50,359 nucleotides of DNA from an uncultured Victivallales bacterium (GTDB lineage: Bacteria > Verrucomicrobiota > Lentisphaeria > Victivallales > UBA1829), in contig CALXRI010000022.1 in NCBI GenBank assembly GCA_944390795.1, forward strand, positions 1 through 50,359, read 5' to 3'. Both the position numbers and the translations under genes were made by a program. The notes beneath the pieces are model-generated. The model was not told where the DNA came from. It did no database searches and saw only the letters and a program-made list of their open reading frames with translations. This document shows, one piece after another, positions 32,873 through 41,306 of the stretch (position 1 is its first letter; every line of letters starts with the position of its first letter).

Positions 32873-32905
32873 AAACCAGCCGCGGCCGGTTCCGGGCTGG
32901 TTTTC
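32873..32905 (+). terminator. Intrinsic terminator after the lipoprotein pair
   Basis: AAACCAGCC and GGCTGGTTT form a 9-10-bp stem around a GC-rich loop, and the rising arm ends in TTTTCTCTTT. It lies 18 bp after the stop at 32855 and should end transcription of the two lipoprotein genes. Confidence 0.75.
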
Positions 32906-32926
32906 TCTTTGTCTTCAGGCTTTTCC

Positions 32927-33859
32927 ATGACTTTCCGACATTTTTCCGACCCGATCACGCTGCACCCCTCCTTTTCTCTTCCCTCGCGCGCAATTCTTTC
33001 CCCGCTGGAAGGAATCATGAACCGGGATTTCTTTTTTGACGCCGCGTGTTCGCTCGGACTGCTGGACTCCTGGATGCCTCCTTTCCTCGGCGTGTCCCGC
33101 GGGGCGGTTCCCGCTACCGGCAAACTGAAAAAGCGTTTTGCACATTTTCTCGATTCCGCACTGCCTCTGACGGTTCAGCTTCTGGGAAACGATGCGGATT
33201 CTCTTGCGGAAACGGCGCATCGCCTTGCGGAATGCGGGGTGCGCTCCGTGAATTTGAATTTTGCATGTCCGAGCGGAACGGTTGTGAGGAGCGGTTCCGG
33301 CGGCGCACTGCTGCGGGATGTCCGGCATACGGCGGAGATTGCCGCGGTGCTTTGCTCCCGGGTGCCGCAACTCTGCGTGAGCGTGAAGCTCCGTTCCGGC
33401 TTCTCCTGTGCGGAGGAGACCGGGGAATTGATCCGGCGTCTCTGCGGCGCGGGCGTCTCCTGGATTCTGTTCCATTTCCGGACGGTTTCGGAAAATTACG
33501 CCTTTGTCGGACGGGACGAGGCGTTCCGCCGGATCGGGGTGGCGGTTCAGGCCGCCGGCGCTGTTCCGGTGTTCGGGAACGGTGACATCCGGACGCCGGA
33601 AGATGCCGGAAGGATGCGGGACGCTTCCGGATGCGCCGGGGTTGCCGTCGGGCGCGGCTTTTTGAAAAACCCCTTTCTGCTGCGGGAGATTCGCGGCGCA
33701 TGTCCGGATGAGGATGCAAGGCGTCTTTTTCTGGAAGCGCTCTTCCGGAGGGCTGCTTCCGGGCCGGGGAGACGGAAACATGATTTTTATCTGGAGTGCG
33801 TCCGGATGGCCTGCGGCGCGGATTCGGCGGAATTTCAGGAAGCCCTCCGGCGGAAATGA
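32927..33859 (+). CDS. tRNA-dihydrouridine synthase family protein
   Basis: A 310-residue FMN protein that reduces uridine in tRNA D-loops. Key parts are AILSPLEGIMNRDFFFDAAC near residue 20, QLLGNDADSLAETAHRLAEC near residue 80, the active-site cysteine in SVNLNFACPSGTVVRSGSGG near residue 105, SVKLRSGF near residue 150, FHFRTVSENYAFVGRDEAFR near residue 185 (normally HxRTxxQxY) and VFGNGDIRTPEDA near residue 210. SPLEGI rather than APMxGx recalls the DusC branch. FRTVSENY is altered, but Cys, Lys and the phosphate-binding loop remain, so activity is likely. The start MTFRHF is chosen from family fit; its ribosome site is weak. Confidence 0.85.
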   Translation: MTFRHFSDPITLHPSFSLPSRAILSPLEGIMNRDFFFDAACSLGLLDSWMPPFLGVSRGAVPATGKLKKRFAHFLDSALPLTVQLLGNDADSLAETAHRLAECGVRSVNLNFACPSGTVVRSGSGGALLRDVRHTAEIAAVLCSRVPQLCVSVKLRSGFSCAEETGELIRRLCGAGVSWILFHFRTVSENYAFVGRDEAFRRIGVAVQAAGAVPVFGNGDIRTPEDAGRMRDASGCAGVAVGRGFLKNPFLLREIRGACPDEDARRLFLEALFRRAASGPGRRKHDFYLECVRMACGADSAEFQEALRRK

Positions 33860-33891
33860 ATTTTTATTTTTTCAAAAAATACACTTTCCGG

Positions 33892-33919
33892 TTGCATTTT
33901 ATATCATATTTTGTTAGAT
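33892..33919 (+). promoter_or_regulatory. Candidate promoter of the GspE-like gene
   Basis: TTGCAT (33892-33897) and TTAGAT (33914-33919) with a 16-nt spacer lie 40 nt before the ATG at 33959, in an AT-rich gap. Confidence 0.45.
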
Positions 33920-33958
33920 TATTCCGTTAATGATGAAAATTTGGGAAAGGAAGGAAAA

Positions 33959-35413
33959 ATGGCGTTTGCTCCGGTGAAACTGATTCTCCTTTTCGCCTGG
34001 TTTCTGTGCGGACTCTACGCCTTGAAACTCGGCGACGAAAAGCTGGGCAAGCGTCATGGAGCCTGGAAAGAATACTACAACCTGCTGGCTCTTTTTCTGG
34101 GGCCGTTTGCGCTTTGCGCCTGTTATCTCCGCGGCAATGCCTGGGAATTCATCCTCGGTCTTTTCCTGGACAAAAAGGCGCCTGTGAAGCAGGAGATCCC
34201 GGTCGTGATCCGGGATGCAAAGGGAAACCCTCTTGCCGATTCCGACGATGAGCACGGAACGCTGACCTTTCTGAAACGGCTGATTTACGACGCCGTGAAG
34301 AAGCAGTGCAGTGATATTTTCATTGATCCGAAGAACGACGCATATTCCGTGAGAATCCGTGTCGACGGCGCAATCAAGGTCTATGACATGCTTGCTGCGG
34401 ATGCCGCGCTGGCGGTCATCAGCACAGTGAAAGTCGCAGCCGGAATGGACATCGCCGAGAAACGCCGCCCGCAGGACGGTTCCTTCAGCGCCCTGGTGGA
34501 GGAAGATCAGCCTTCGTTTCGCGTCGCCTCCGTGGGGGTGTTCGGCGGAGAGAAACTTACGATCCGGGTCATGGCTTCCGACATGGGCCAGCGCAAACTG
34601 GAGACCATCGGGCTTTCGAACGATCAGTACCGGATCATATCATCGGCGATCCGGCTTCCTTCCGGCATGGTTCTGATGTGCGGACCGACCGGCAGCGGCA
34701 AGACATCCACTCTTTATGCCATGCTCGGCGCCATTGACTACAATATGAAAAATGTGATTTCGATCGAGGACCCGATCGAACACGTCATGCCCGCCATCAG
34801 CCAGATGGAGGTCAATGTCAAGGCCGGCATCACATTCGCCTCCCTGCTGCGCAACGCCCTGCGGCAGAACCCGGATGTGATCTGTGTCGGGGAAATCCGT
34901 GACGAGGAAACCGCGGAAATCGCCGTGCACGCCTCCCAGACCGGGCATCTGATTATTGCCACGCTGCACAGCAACGACAATCTCGGGACGATCGACCGTC
35001 TGATGAATCTCGGCATTCCGCTGCGTTCCATTGCCGCGACTTTGCATGTCATCATCTCGCAGCGGCTGATCCGCAAGCTGTGTCCGCACTGCCGCAGAAA
35101 AGCGGAACTTTCGCCGGACCGCAAGGCGTTCATGGAACAGTACGGTTTCCCGACGGAAAATGTGCAGGCGCCGCAGGGATGCCCGAACTGTGACGGGACC
35201 GGTTATCTCGGACGCCAGGCATTGTTTGAGATTCTGGTGGTGGATGCAGGGCTGCGCGCCGTTCTGGAATCGCCGGATGCGTCGAATACGACGATTCAGG
35301 AGTATGTGGACGCGCATCAGACGACGGCGAACATCGCCGGGCAGGCTCTGACTCTCGTCAGCGGCGGCATCACGTCCTACGAGGAATTCGAACGCGTAAC
35401 GCTGAACATTTAA
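33959..35413 (+). CDS. Membrane-anchored GspE/PilB-family secretion ATPase
   Basis: This 484-residue ATPase would power pilus or pseudopilus assembly for prepilins such as those in this window. The core has LIYDAVKKQCSDIFIDPKND near residue 105, Walker A GPTGSGKTSTLYAML near residue 240, the Asp box IEDPIEH, Walker B with QNPDVICVGEIRDEETAEIA near residue 310, the HASQTGHLIIATLHSNDN histidine box, and a four-cysteine zinc site (CPHC, CPNC) near residues 375-415. Unlike typical GspE the N-terminal domain is replaced by two membrane segments (KLILLFAWFLCGLYAL and NLLALFLGPFALCACYL). It precedes the CvpA-like gene by 18 bp. Start 33959 follows AAAGGAAGG. Confidence 0.88.
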   Translation: MAFAPVKLILLFAWFLCGLYALKLGDEKLGKRHGAWKEYYNLLALFLGPFALCACYLRGNAWEFILGLFLDKKAPVKQEIPVVIRDAKGNPLADSDDEHGTLTFLKRLIYDAVKKQCSDIFIDPKNDAYSVRIRVDGAIKVYDMLAADAALAVISTVKVAAGMDIAEKRRPQDGSFSALVEEDQPSFRVASVGVFGGEKLTIRVMASDMGQRKLETIGLSNDQYRIISSAIRLPSGMVLMCGPTGSGKTSTLYAMLGAIDYNMKNVISIEDPIEHVMPAISQMEVNVKAGITFASLLRNALRQNPDVICVGEIRDEETAEIAVHASQTGHLIIATLHSNDNLGTIDRLMNLGIPLRSIAATLHVIISQRLIRKLCPHCRRKAELSPDRKAFMEQYGFPTENVQAPQGCPNCDGTGYLGRQALFEILVVDAGLRAVLESPDASNTTIQEYVDAHQTTANIAGQALTLVSGGITSYEEFERVTLNI

Positions 35414-35431
35414 CAAAGGAATCTGTGCATT

Positions 35432-36178
35432 ATGGGCACTCTTGTCATTCTGACTGCCGCAGTCCTCGGCGGACTGGCATGCGCGAAGCAGACCTTGTAT
35501 CAGTCATGGATTTTTCTGGTCAACCTTGTGTTTTCCGTTTATCTGGCCGTATTTTTGTCTCCGCTGATCCGGGATCTTCTGCTGCCTTCCCTGAATCCGG
35601 GCAGAGAGACGGGGGCATACCTGCTGCCATCCATTATGCTGGCGCTTTTCCTTGTTCTGATCATTGTTCTTTACAAGGTGACGGATGCCGTCATCACCAT
35701 TGATTTTGACGATTATCCGATCCCCGCTCCCGTAAATAAAATCGGTGCGATGGCTTTCGCTGCAGTTTCCGGCGCGGTTCTGGCGGCTTTCCTTCTCAGC
35801 TGTGTTTCTCAGATGCCGCTGGCGCAGAGCATTCCCGTGGACCGGGTTTCCCTGGCGGATTCCGGAAGAAGGGTGTTGTCCTCCATGGTTCATACTGTAA
35901 ACGGCCTTTCCATGCAGAGCACTTCGAAAGAAGCCGTGAACATTCTTGAAAATCTTACGGCTTATCAGCCGCCGAGCGGAATTCCCGTGTATAAGAAGGA
36001 AAAGAACGAAGATGTTTCTCTCCCGGAGGCGATTGCGGAAAAGATCGTTAAAAAGGAACGCCCGGAGAAGATCGACGGCAAGGCCGTGGATCCGTCCGGA
36101 AGCACGCCGGCAGGCGTGTCCGTCCCCCGCGGAAAGCGGATTGAGAAGATCGACGGGAAAGCCGTGGAAACTCCATAG
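35432..36178 (+). CDS. CvpA-like membrane protein with a repeated basic tail
   Basis: A 248-residue protein with about four membrane helices (GTLVILTAAVLGGLACAK at the start, WIFLVNLVFSVYLAVFL, PSIMLALFLVLIIVLYKV, and AMAFAAVSGAVLAAFLLSCV) in the order of the CvpA family, then a soluble tail. The tail is rich in Lys and Glu and repeats EKIDGKAV twice (36067-36090 and 36145-36168), separated by a Ser/Pro linker. CvpA proteins are linked to colicin V production and envelope stability, but the mechanism is unknown. The association with the GspE-like ATPase on one transcript is notable. It ends 40 bp before the convergent glycosyltransferase. Confidence 0.65.
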   Translation: MGTLVILTAAVLGGLACAKQTLYQSWIFLVNLVFSVYLAVFLSPLIRDLLLPSLNPGRETGAYLLPSIMLALFLVLIIVLYKVTDAVITIDFDDYPIPAPVNKIGAMAFAAVSGAVLAAFLLSCVSQMPLAQSIPVDRVSLADSGRRVLSSMVHTVNGLSMQSTSKEAVNILENLTAYQPPSGIPVYKKEKNEDVSLPEAIAEKIVKKERPEKIDGKAVDPSGSTPAGVSVPRGKRIEKIDGKAVETP

Positions 36179-36218
36179 GGAACGGAATTCCGTCCGACGT
36201 CTGCTGTGAAAAGGGGAA

Positions 36219-37910
36219 CTACCGGCCGGAACCAGTTTCTTTTCCTTCCATGACGAAAAAACGAATTTTGGATCCTGATTCGGACTGTAAGGCGAGCATC
36301 TGCTCCACGCTCTGCTCCGGAGAATAATAGATCAGAATTTTCCCGTGTTCCGGTGCGGTTTTCGAGGTGACGAAGCTGTGATTTGCCGTCTGCAGGCGAT
36401 TTTTGAAAATAGCCCGGCATTGCAGAAATTGTTCCCATGGCGGCTCGTCAACCAGGACAATCAGGAATTTGTCCTTCAGAGATTCTGTTTTCTGAAGCGG
36501 TCGCAGGAGAAATTCCGAATATGTTGTTTCGCCGGCGATTCTTCCGCGGGAAACAGGCGCCATGCTGACCGGATAATTTGTTGTGCCGCCATCCCATTCC
36601 TGATAGATCCCGATTGCATCGGAGTTGATAAGCAGCAGGGAAATGGGACGTGATTTGATTCTTCGTAAATTATCCATATGAAATTCTTTTGTGAAAAGTG
36701 TTGAGATAATCAATGAATCCGTGGGGGAATAGATTGTCAGCGCTTCCCGGGGAACGGTCTGCGCCGCAGTGACGAAAACACCGCCCATGTCCGGCGGATT
36801 CATGTCTGCATAACGCATCTTGAATTGGAGTCCGGTGATCAGAAGGAACACTCCGAAGACAGGCAGGATCAGGCGCGGGCTTCGTTCCGCGAGACGCGGG
36901 CAGTCAAAGATCAGCGCCGCGGGGAGGGCAAGGATCGGGATCAGCGGAATGTAGACGCGGGAATCGCCCGCCTTGAATACCAGTGCGCTCAGGAGAACCA
37001 GCAGAGCGGAAAGCAGTCCCATGACTGCGATGCGCCGCTGAAAGGGATTTTTCAGCAGGACGGCGGCCGCCAGTGTGAGTGGAATCGTCAAAGTCAGCGG
37101 CAGTTCCGTGATCGTATGCCATGCAAAGGCGAGGAATCTGCCGGGAGAGGCGACCGATGCGCCGAAAGTCTGTCCCCTGGCAAGCGTGCTGTAATTCAGT
37201 CCGTACCAGAGAAGAACAAAGACGGAAAAAAACAGGAATGCGATCCAGAGCTCTTTCTTTTCCATCCATTTTTTGAGATCGTTCCATTTCCGCCAGTCGG
37301 TGAACAGGAGACCGTAGGAAAAGGCCAGCGCGGTTACGAAAATCACGCCGCTTGTGACGCTCAGACAGGTTCCTGCCGCGGAAATCAGAAACAGCGCGGC
37401 CCAGAGACTCCGCCGGAAGCGCGATTGCAAATCCATTTCGAAGAAGAGCAGGGAAAACATGACGCATGCCGTAAACAGGGCCTGAAACTCATATCCGCGC
37501 GCGGTCTGTGAATAACGGATCAGGGGAATGTTCAGGGCGAGCAGGAGAACTCCGAAAGCGAGTCCGGGGATTGATTTCGTCAGGCGGCGCAGACCGGATC
37601 CGAATGTGACCAGAAGGAGAATTCCCGCGAACAGGGCGGGCAGCCGGATCTGGAGCAGCTGATGAATGTTGAACATTCGGAAGCACTTGATGAGAAGGGA
37701 GTTCAGAGGATGGTTGTTCGGTGTGGCAAGGTCTGTGAAAATTTCTCCGACCGGCAGCTTTACATAATGGGCGAAGGTCCAGATTTCATCATATTCCAGA
37801 TTCCGCGTGTGGACTCCCGCGATCCGCAGTCCGATGCCGAGCAGAACCAGAACAAAGGTGATTCCGAGAATCAGCGCCGTTTCCTGTTTCCGTTTCCCCG
37901 TTTCCATCAT
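36219..37910 (-). CDS. GT-C type membrane glycosyltransferase (GT39/PMT-like)
   Basis: A 563-residue polytopic protein with about ten hydrophobic segments. The N-terminus carries GLRIAGVHTRNLEYDEIWTF, in which an acidic pair sits in the first extracytoplasmic loop, the hallmark of GT-C glycosyltransferases using polyprenyl-phosphate sugars. It is followed by LATPNNHPLNSLLIKCFRM and by RYSQTARGYEFQALFTACVM, the familiar R-Y-x-Q-x-x-R-x-Y/G region of the dolichyl-P-mannosyltransferase-like group. A C-terminal soluble domain of about 170 residues follows. It probably adds sugars to lipid or protein in the envelope. Its ATG follows the TAA of the Coa1-like gene without a gap, so these genes are co-translated. 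Confidence 0.75.
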   Translation of the reverse strand: MMETGKRKQETALILGITFVLVLLGIGLRIAGVHTRNLEYDEIWTFAHYVKLPVGEIFTDLATPNNHPLNSLLIKCFRMFNIHQLLQIRLPALFAGILLLVTFGSGLRRLTKSIPGLAFGVLLLALNIPLIRYSQTARGYEFQALFTACVMFSLLFFEMDLQSRFRRSLWAALFLISAAGTCLSVTSGVIFVTALAFSYGLLFTDWRKWNDLKKWMEKKELWIAFLFFSVFVLLWYGLNYSTLARGQTFGASVASPGRFLAFAWHTITELPLTLTIPLTLAAAVLLKNPFQRRIAVMGLLSALLVLLSALVFKAGDSRVYIPLIPILALPAALIFDCPRLAERSPRLILPVFGVFLLITGLQFKMRYADMNPPDMGGVFVTAAQTVPREALTIYSPTDSLIISTLFTKEFHMDNLRRIKSRPISLLLINSDAIGIYQEWDGGTTNYPVSMAPVSRGRIAGETTYSEFLLRPLQKTESLKDKFLIVLVDEPPWEQFLQCRAIFKNRLQTANHSFVTSKTAPEHGKILIYYSPEQSVEQMLALQSESGSKIRFFVMEGKETGSGR

Positions 37911-38324
37911 TTACTCCGTCTGTTTCAGGAGATCCCATTCTGTAAGATCCGGGAAGATCACTCTGCATTCCCGGTACTGCCATTGTCCGCCATCCATGAC
38001 GCCGTCCACCTGAAAAATGCCGGATCTGCGGCTTCCCGTCACCTCCTGTGCGAGACGGATCGCTCCGCTGCTGTCATTTTCCCAGGCCTCCAGATTCAGA
38101 ATTTTCCCCGTTTTCACGGGTTTTCCGATTCTGTCCGCCAGTGCGGGATTTTCCGTCAGGCGGACAAGAGCGCTTTTGTAGGCATTGGACTGCATCATGT
38201 CCGCGACAAGCTGCCCCTGAATGTCAGGACGGTAGCGGAATCCGGCGAGCCGGGCTCCTGCCGCGGTCAGAAGCAGGACAAGCAGGATGACCGCTCCCAG
38301 CAGGATGATCTTATTTCTTTTCAT
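37911..38324 (-). CDS. Coa1/Tim21-like membrane-anchored protein
   Basis: A 137-residue protein with one N-terminal membrane helix (KIILLGAVILLVLLLTAAGA) and a compact domain. LVADMMQSNAYKSALVRLTE and GKPVKTGKILNLEAW, then SGAIRLAQEVTGSRRSGIFQ match the pattern of the cytochrome-oxidase assembly Coa1 domain found in many bacteria. In bacteria the domain is often an accessory to membrane transport or glycosyltransferases, and no oxidase is near. Start 38324 has GGAGG six bases upstream; it overlaps the preceding gene by 14 bases. Confidence 0.55.
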   Translation of the reverse strand: MKRNKIILLGAVILLVLLLTAAGARLAGFRYRPDIQGQLVADMMQSNAYKSALVRLTENPALADRIGKPVKTGKILNLEAWENDSSGAIRLAQEVTGSRRSGIFQVDGVMDGGQWQYRECRVIFPDLTEWDLLKQTE

Positions 38325-39129
38325 GTTTTGCCTCCGGTTCATTTTTTGTTTCCGGCTGGAAAAGGACGGTGCGTGTCAGCTTTTCCAGTGTTCCGTCCGC
38401 AGAGAGTTTTGCCAGACGTTCCGTCAGCAGAGATGCAAGCTCGGAATCCGGTCTTCGCAGCCCGAAGAAAAGCTGTGCGTCCCCCCCCTTGAGATTGACC
38501 TTCCCGGCTGCAAGTCCGGAGGCTTTCTGCTGCGGGATGGAGACGCAGGAAAGAAATGCCGCCCGTTTTCCGGGTGCTTGCTCCATCTCCCGGAAGATGG
38601 TTTCCCGCGGAACCGGGCGTTTGGGGAGTTTTGTCTGCAATCGGGGCAGAAAGAAAATTTCCGGTGCGGAATCGGGATAGAGCAGCTCTTCTCCGGCGTT
38701 TGCTTTTTCAGGTTCCCGGAATTTCCCGCTGTGCAGAATGTAAAAGGACAGACGCAAATAAGGTGCGGCGGGAGCCAGATGCGCATCCTTCAGTTCCTGT
38801 TCCGTGAAGAGTCCGCAGATGATATCCGTCCGTCCCTCTCGGAGAAACGCTCCGAGCGTATCCCTGTCCGCACGGATGATCCGGAAACGGTATCCCGTCC
38901 CGTCCAGCAGTGCGGCGACAAGTTTCCGCTCCATTTCCGCAACCGGGGACGGGGCGATTCCGACGATCAGCATCCGGTGAGCGCGGATCGTTTCCATGCG
39001 GCGTTCCGCGATCAGCTCTGCGGGATCCGGCAGAACGTGTTCCGGCGGCTGATCCCCGGAATTGATGCATGCGGCAAGAAAGAGCGGAAGAAGAGATGCC
39101 AGAGCGGAAACAATCCATGCTTTCCTCAT
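38311..39129 (-). CDS. Solute-binding lipoprotein (SBP_bac_3-like)
   Basis: A 272-residue lipoprotein with a signal ending in LPLFLAAC (cysteine near residue 21). The body resembles bacterial extracellular solute-binding proteins of family 3: HRMLIVGIAPSPVAEMERKL near residue 50, GYRFRIIRADRDTLGAFLRE, then GRTDIICGLFTEQELKDAHL near residue 100 and the closing helices with LTERLAKLSADGTLEKLTRT. Such proteins bind polar amino acids or act as sensor domains. No permease or ATPase is near, so it could be a binding component for another protein. It lies 22 bp after carA on the same strand and overlaps the Coa1-like gene. Confidence 0.7.
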   Translation of the reverse strand: MRKAWIVSALASLLPLFLAACINSGDQPPEHVLPDPAELIAERRMETIRAHRMLIVGIAPSPVAEMERKLVAALLDGTGYRFRIIRADRDTLGAFLREGRTDIICGLFTEQELKDAHLAPAAPYLRLSFYILHSGKFREPEKANAGEELLYPDSAPEIFFLPRLQTKLPKRPVPRETIFREMEQAPGKRAAFLSCVSIPQQKASGLAAGKVNLKGGDAQLFFGLRRPDSELASLLTERLAKLSADGTLEKLTRTVLFQPETKNEPEAKHEKK

Positions 39130-39151
39130 GACTCCTCCGGGTGGTGATCTG

Positions 39152-40309
39152 TCAGCGTTTCATCAGTTCCCGGAACTGCCGGAAAAGATAGAACGGGTCG
39201 TGGGGGCCCGGCGCGGCCTCCGGATGATATTGCACGCAGAACATGGGCTCTTTTTTATGGCGCAGCCCCTCGACAGTTCCGTCATTGAGGTTGATGTGAG
39301 TTATTTCGACGGTATCAGGCAGACTCTCCGCATGAATGGCGAAATTGTGATTCTGGGAGGTGATTTCCACCGTTCCTTCCCGCAGATTTTTAACCGGATG
39401 ATTGCAGCCGTGATGCCCGAATTTCAGACGATAGGTGCTCCCCCCGCATGCGATTCCGAGAATCTGATGGCCGAGGCAGATGCCCATGACGGGCACTTTG
39501 CCTAGAAGCGTTTTTGCCGTTTCCGCGGCATAGGGCAGGGCCGCGGGATCGGCGGGTCCGTTGGAAAGGAACACGCCGTCGGGCTTCATCCTTAGAATCT
39601 CTTCCGCCGTGGTATGCGCGGGAACGACATGCACATTCATGCCGCAGAGGCGCATGGAACGCAGAATATTCCATTTGATGCCGAAGTCGCATGCGACGAC
39701 CTTGAGATCGGCACGCGGCAGTTCCCCCGGCATGCCCCAGGAACGGGTTTTGGAAAGGTCCGGATCCCAGTCATAGGCACGTTCCGTCGTAACTCTGGCC
39801 GCATAGTCCTGATTGTCCAGGCCGCACCATGCGGCGGCCTTTCCGACTCCGTCTTCCGGAGCAATCTCCGCATCGGAGCAGTGCAGAAATCCCTTGACGG
39901 TTCCCTGTCTGCGCAGTCTGGTCGTCAGTGCGCGCGTGTCGATGCCGGCGATGCAGGGAACGCGGTGTTTTTTCAGGAATTCCGCCAGCGATTCCTCGGA
40001 ACGCCAGTTGCTCGGTTCATTGTATTCGTGAATGATGAAGCCGTTGAGAAAGACCCCGCGGGATTCCATGTCGGCGGCATTGATTCCGCAGCTGCCGATT
40101 TCCGGATAGGTCATGGTGACGAACTGGCCCGCATAGGAGGGGTCGCTCAAAATTTCCTCATAGCCGCTCAGACCGGTGTTGAAAACAACCTCCCCGACTG
40201 CGTCAACCGGGGCGCCTGCGGAATAACCGTGCATGACGGTGCCGTCGGCCAGAGCCAGAAAAGCTTTTTTTTCACGTTTTTCGCGCCAGTTGTAATTGAT
40301 CCTGTCCAT
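39152..40309 (-). CDS. carA: Carbamoyl-phosphate synthase small subunit
   Basis: The glutaminase subunit supplying ammonia to carbamoyl-phosphate synthase for pyrimidines and arginine. The 385-residue protein has the CarA N-terminal domain (LALADGTVMHGYSAGAPVDA, VVFNTGLSGYEEILSDPSYA) and the class I amidotransferase half, with VVACDFGIKWNILRSM near residue 205, the nucleophile in VMGICLGHQILGIACGG near residue 280 (Cys), NHNFAIHAESLP and the final His-Glu in CVQYHPEAAPGPHD. Start 40309 gives the normal family N-terminus; the longer open frame is not similar. The large subunit is not in the window. Its neighbours pyrF and aspS suggest nucleotide and translation functions. Confidence 0.95.
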   Translation of the reverse strand: MDRINYNWREKREKKAFLALADGTVMHGYSAGAPVDAVGEVVFNTGLSGYEEILSDPSYAGQFVTMTYPEIGSCGINAADMESRGVFLNGFIIHEYNEPSNWRSEESLAEFLKKHRVPCIAGIDTRALTTRLRRQGTVKGFLHCSDAEIAPEDGVGKAAAWCGLDNQDYAARVTTERAYDWDPDLSKTRSWGMPGELPRADLKVVACDFGIKWNILRSMRLCGMNVHVVPAHTTAEEILRMKPDGVFLSNGPADPAALPYAAETAKTLLGKVPVMGICLGHQILGIACGGSTYRLKFGHHGCNHPVKNLREGTVEITSQNHNFAIHAESLPDTVEITHINLNDGTVEGLRHKKEPMFCVQYHPEAAPGPHDPFYLFRQFRELMKR

Positions 40310-40422
40310 ATGTGTGTCTTTCCTCAGAGGTTGTTTCCCGTGTGCTTTAAATCCATTTAATATACATCCGCTTCGGCAAAAAAAAAATGGCGATTGCAAT
40401 TTTTGCGGATTTTCCCGAAGAG

Positions 40423-40440
40423 AAAAGCCGGACATCCGGC
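40423..40440 (-). terminator. Possible intrinsic terminator after pyrF
   Basis: On the minus strand GCCGGA-TG-TCCGGC forms a six-pair hairpin with a two-base loop, followed by TTTTCTCTT. It lies 37 bp after the pyrF stop. The loop is very short, so confidence is moderate. Confidence 0.45.
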
Positions 40441-40476
40441 AGTGTTCGCTGAATATACGGGAAAGGACAGGGGGGA

Positions 40477-41292
40477 TCAGCGCAGGGCATTGATTGCGTT
40501 TTTCAGCTCGCGGCATGCCGCGGCCGCGGCCTCCGCAAAATCCGTGCCGGAAGACGCATAGATGATTCCGCGCGAGGAGTTGATGACCAGCCCCGTTCCG
40601 TCTCCGGTCAGTCCGTGTTTCAGAACGCCCTCCAGATCTCCCCCCTGCGCGCCGATGCCAGGCACCAGAAGCGGAGTCCGGCCGACAAGACGGCGGATCT
40701 CTCCGAGTTCCTGCGGAAAAGTCGCTCCGGCAACCAGCATCGTGTTTCCGTTATAGTTCCATGGTCCCGCGATCAGCTGCGCGACGCGCTGATAGAGAAA
40801 CTGTCCGTTTTCCAGTCTCAGTTCCTGGATCTCCCTTGCTCCCGCATTCGAGGTGCGGCAGAGAACCACAACACCCTTGTCCGCACGGTCCAGAAAGGGT
40901 TTCAGCGCGTCCATGCCCATGTAGGGATTCACGGTCACGGCATCAGCTCCGTAACGGTCGAACGCCTCCATGGCATACATTTTTGTCGTGTTTCCGATGT
41001 CCGCACGTTTTGCGTCAAGGATCACAGGGATTTCCGGATGGTGTTTCCGGAGATATTCCATTGTCATGAGCAATTCGTCGTCAACGCCCTGTCCGGCATA
41101 GTATGCGGCCTGCGGCTTATAGCAGCAGACATCGCGGCATGTCGCGTCGATAATCGCCCTGTTGAATTCAAAAATCGGGTGCGGCAGGGAACGGACGCAT
41201 GCGGGAAGTTTTGCCTTGTCGGGGTCAAGCCCGACACAGACCAGCGAATTGCCATCTTTCCAGGCTTTGCTCAGTTTTTCCATGAAGGTCAT
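40477..41292 (-). CDS. pyrF: Orotidine 5'-phosphate decarboxylase (subfamily 2)
   Basis: PyrF makes UMP from OMP, the last step of pyrimidine synthesis. The 271-residue enzyme belongs to the longer subfamily: SLVCVGLDPDKAKLP near residue 17, FNRAIIDATCRDVCCYKPQA near residue 45, the catalytic DAKRADIGNTTKMYA near residue 95, AVTVNPYMGMDALKPF and the phosphate-binding LLVPGIGAQGGDL near residue 210. Start 41292 has AAGGA upstream and is the last in the leftward unit aspS, lytic transglycosylase, DUF3047, pyrF. The spacing to DUF3047 is 14 bp. Confidence 0.95.
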   Translation of the reverse strand: MTFMEKLSKAWKDGNSLVCVGLDPDKAKLPACVRSLPHPIFEFNRAIIDATCRDVCCYKPQAAYYAGQGVDDELLMTMEYLRKHHPEIPVILDAKRADIGNTTKMYAMEAFDRYGADAVTVNPYMGMDALKPFLDRADKGVVVLCRTSNAGAREIQELRLENGQFLYQRVAQLIAGPWNYNGNTMLVAGATFPQELGEIRRLVGRTPLLVPGIGAQGGDLEGVLKHGLTGDGTGLVINSSRGIIYASSGTDFAEAAAAACRELKNAINALR

Positions 41293-41306
41293 GATGCAGG
41301 ATTCCT

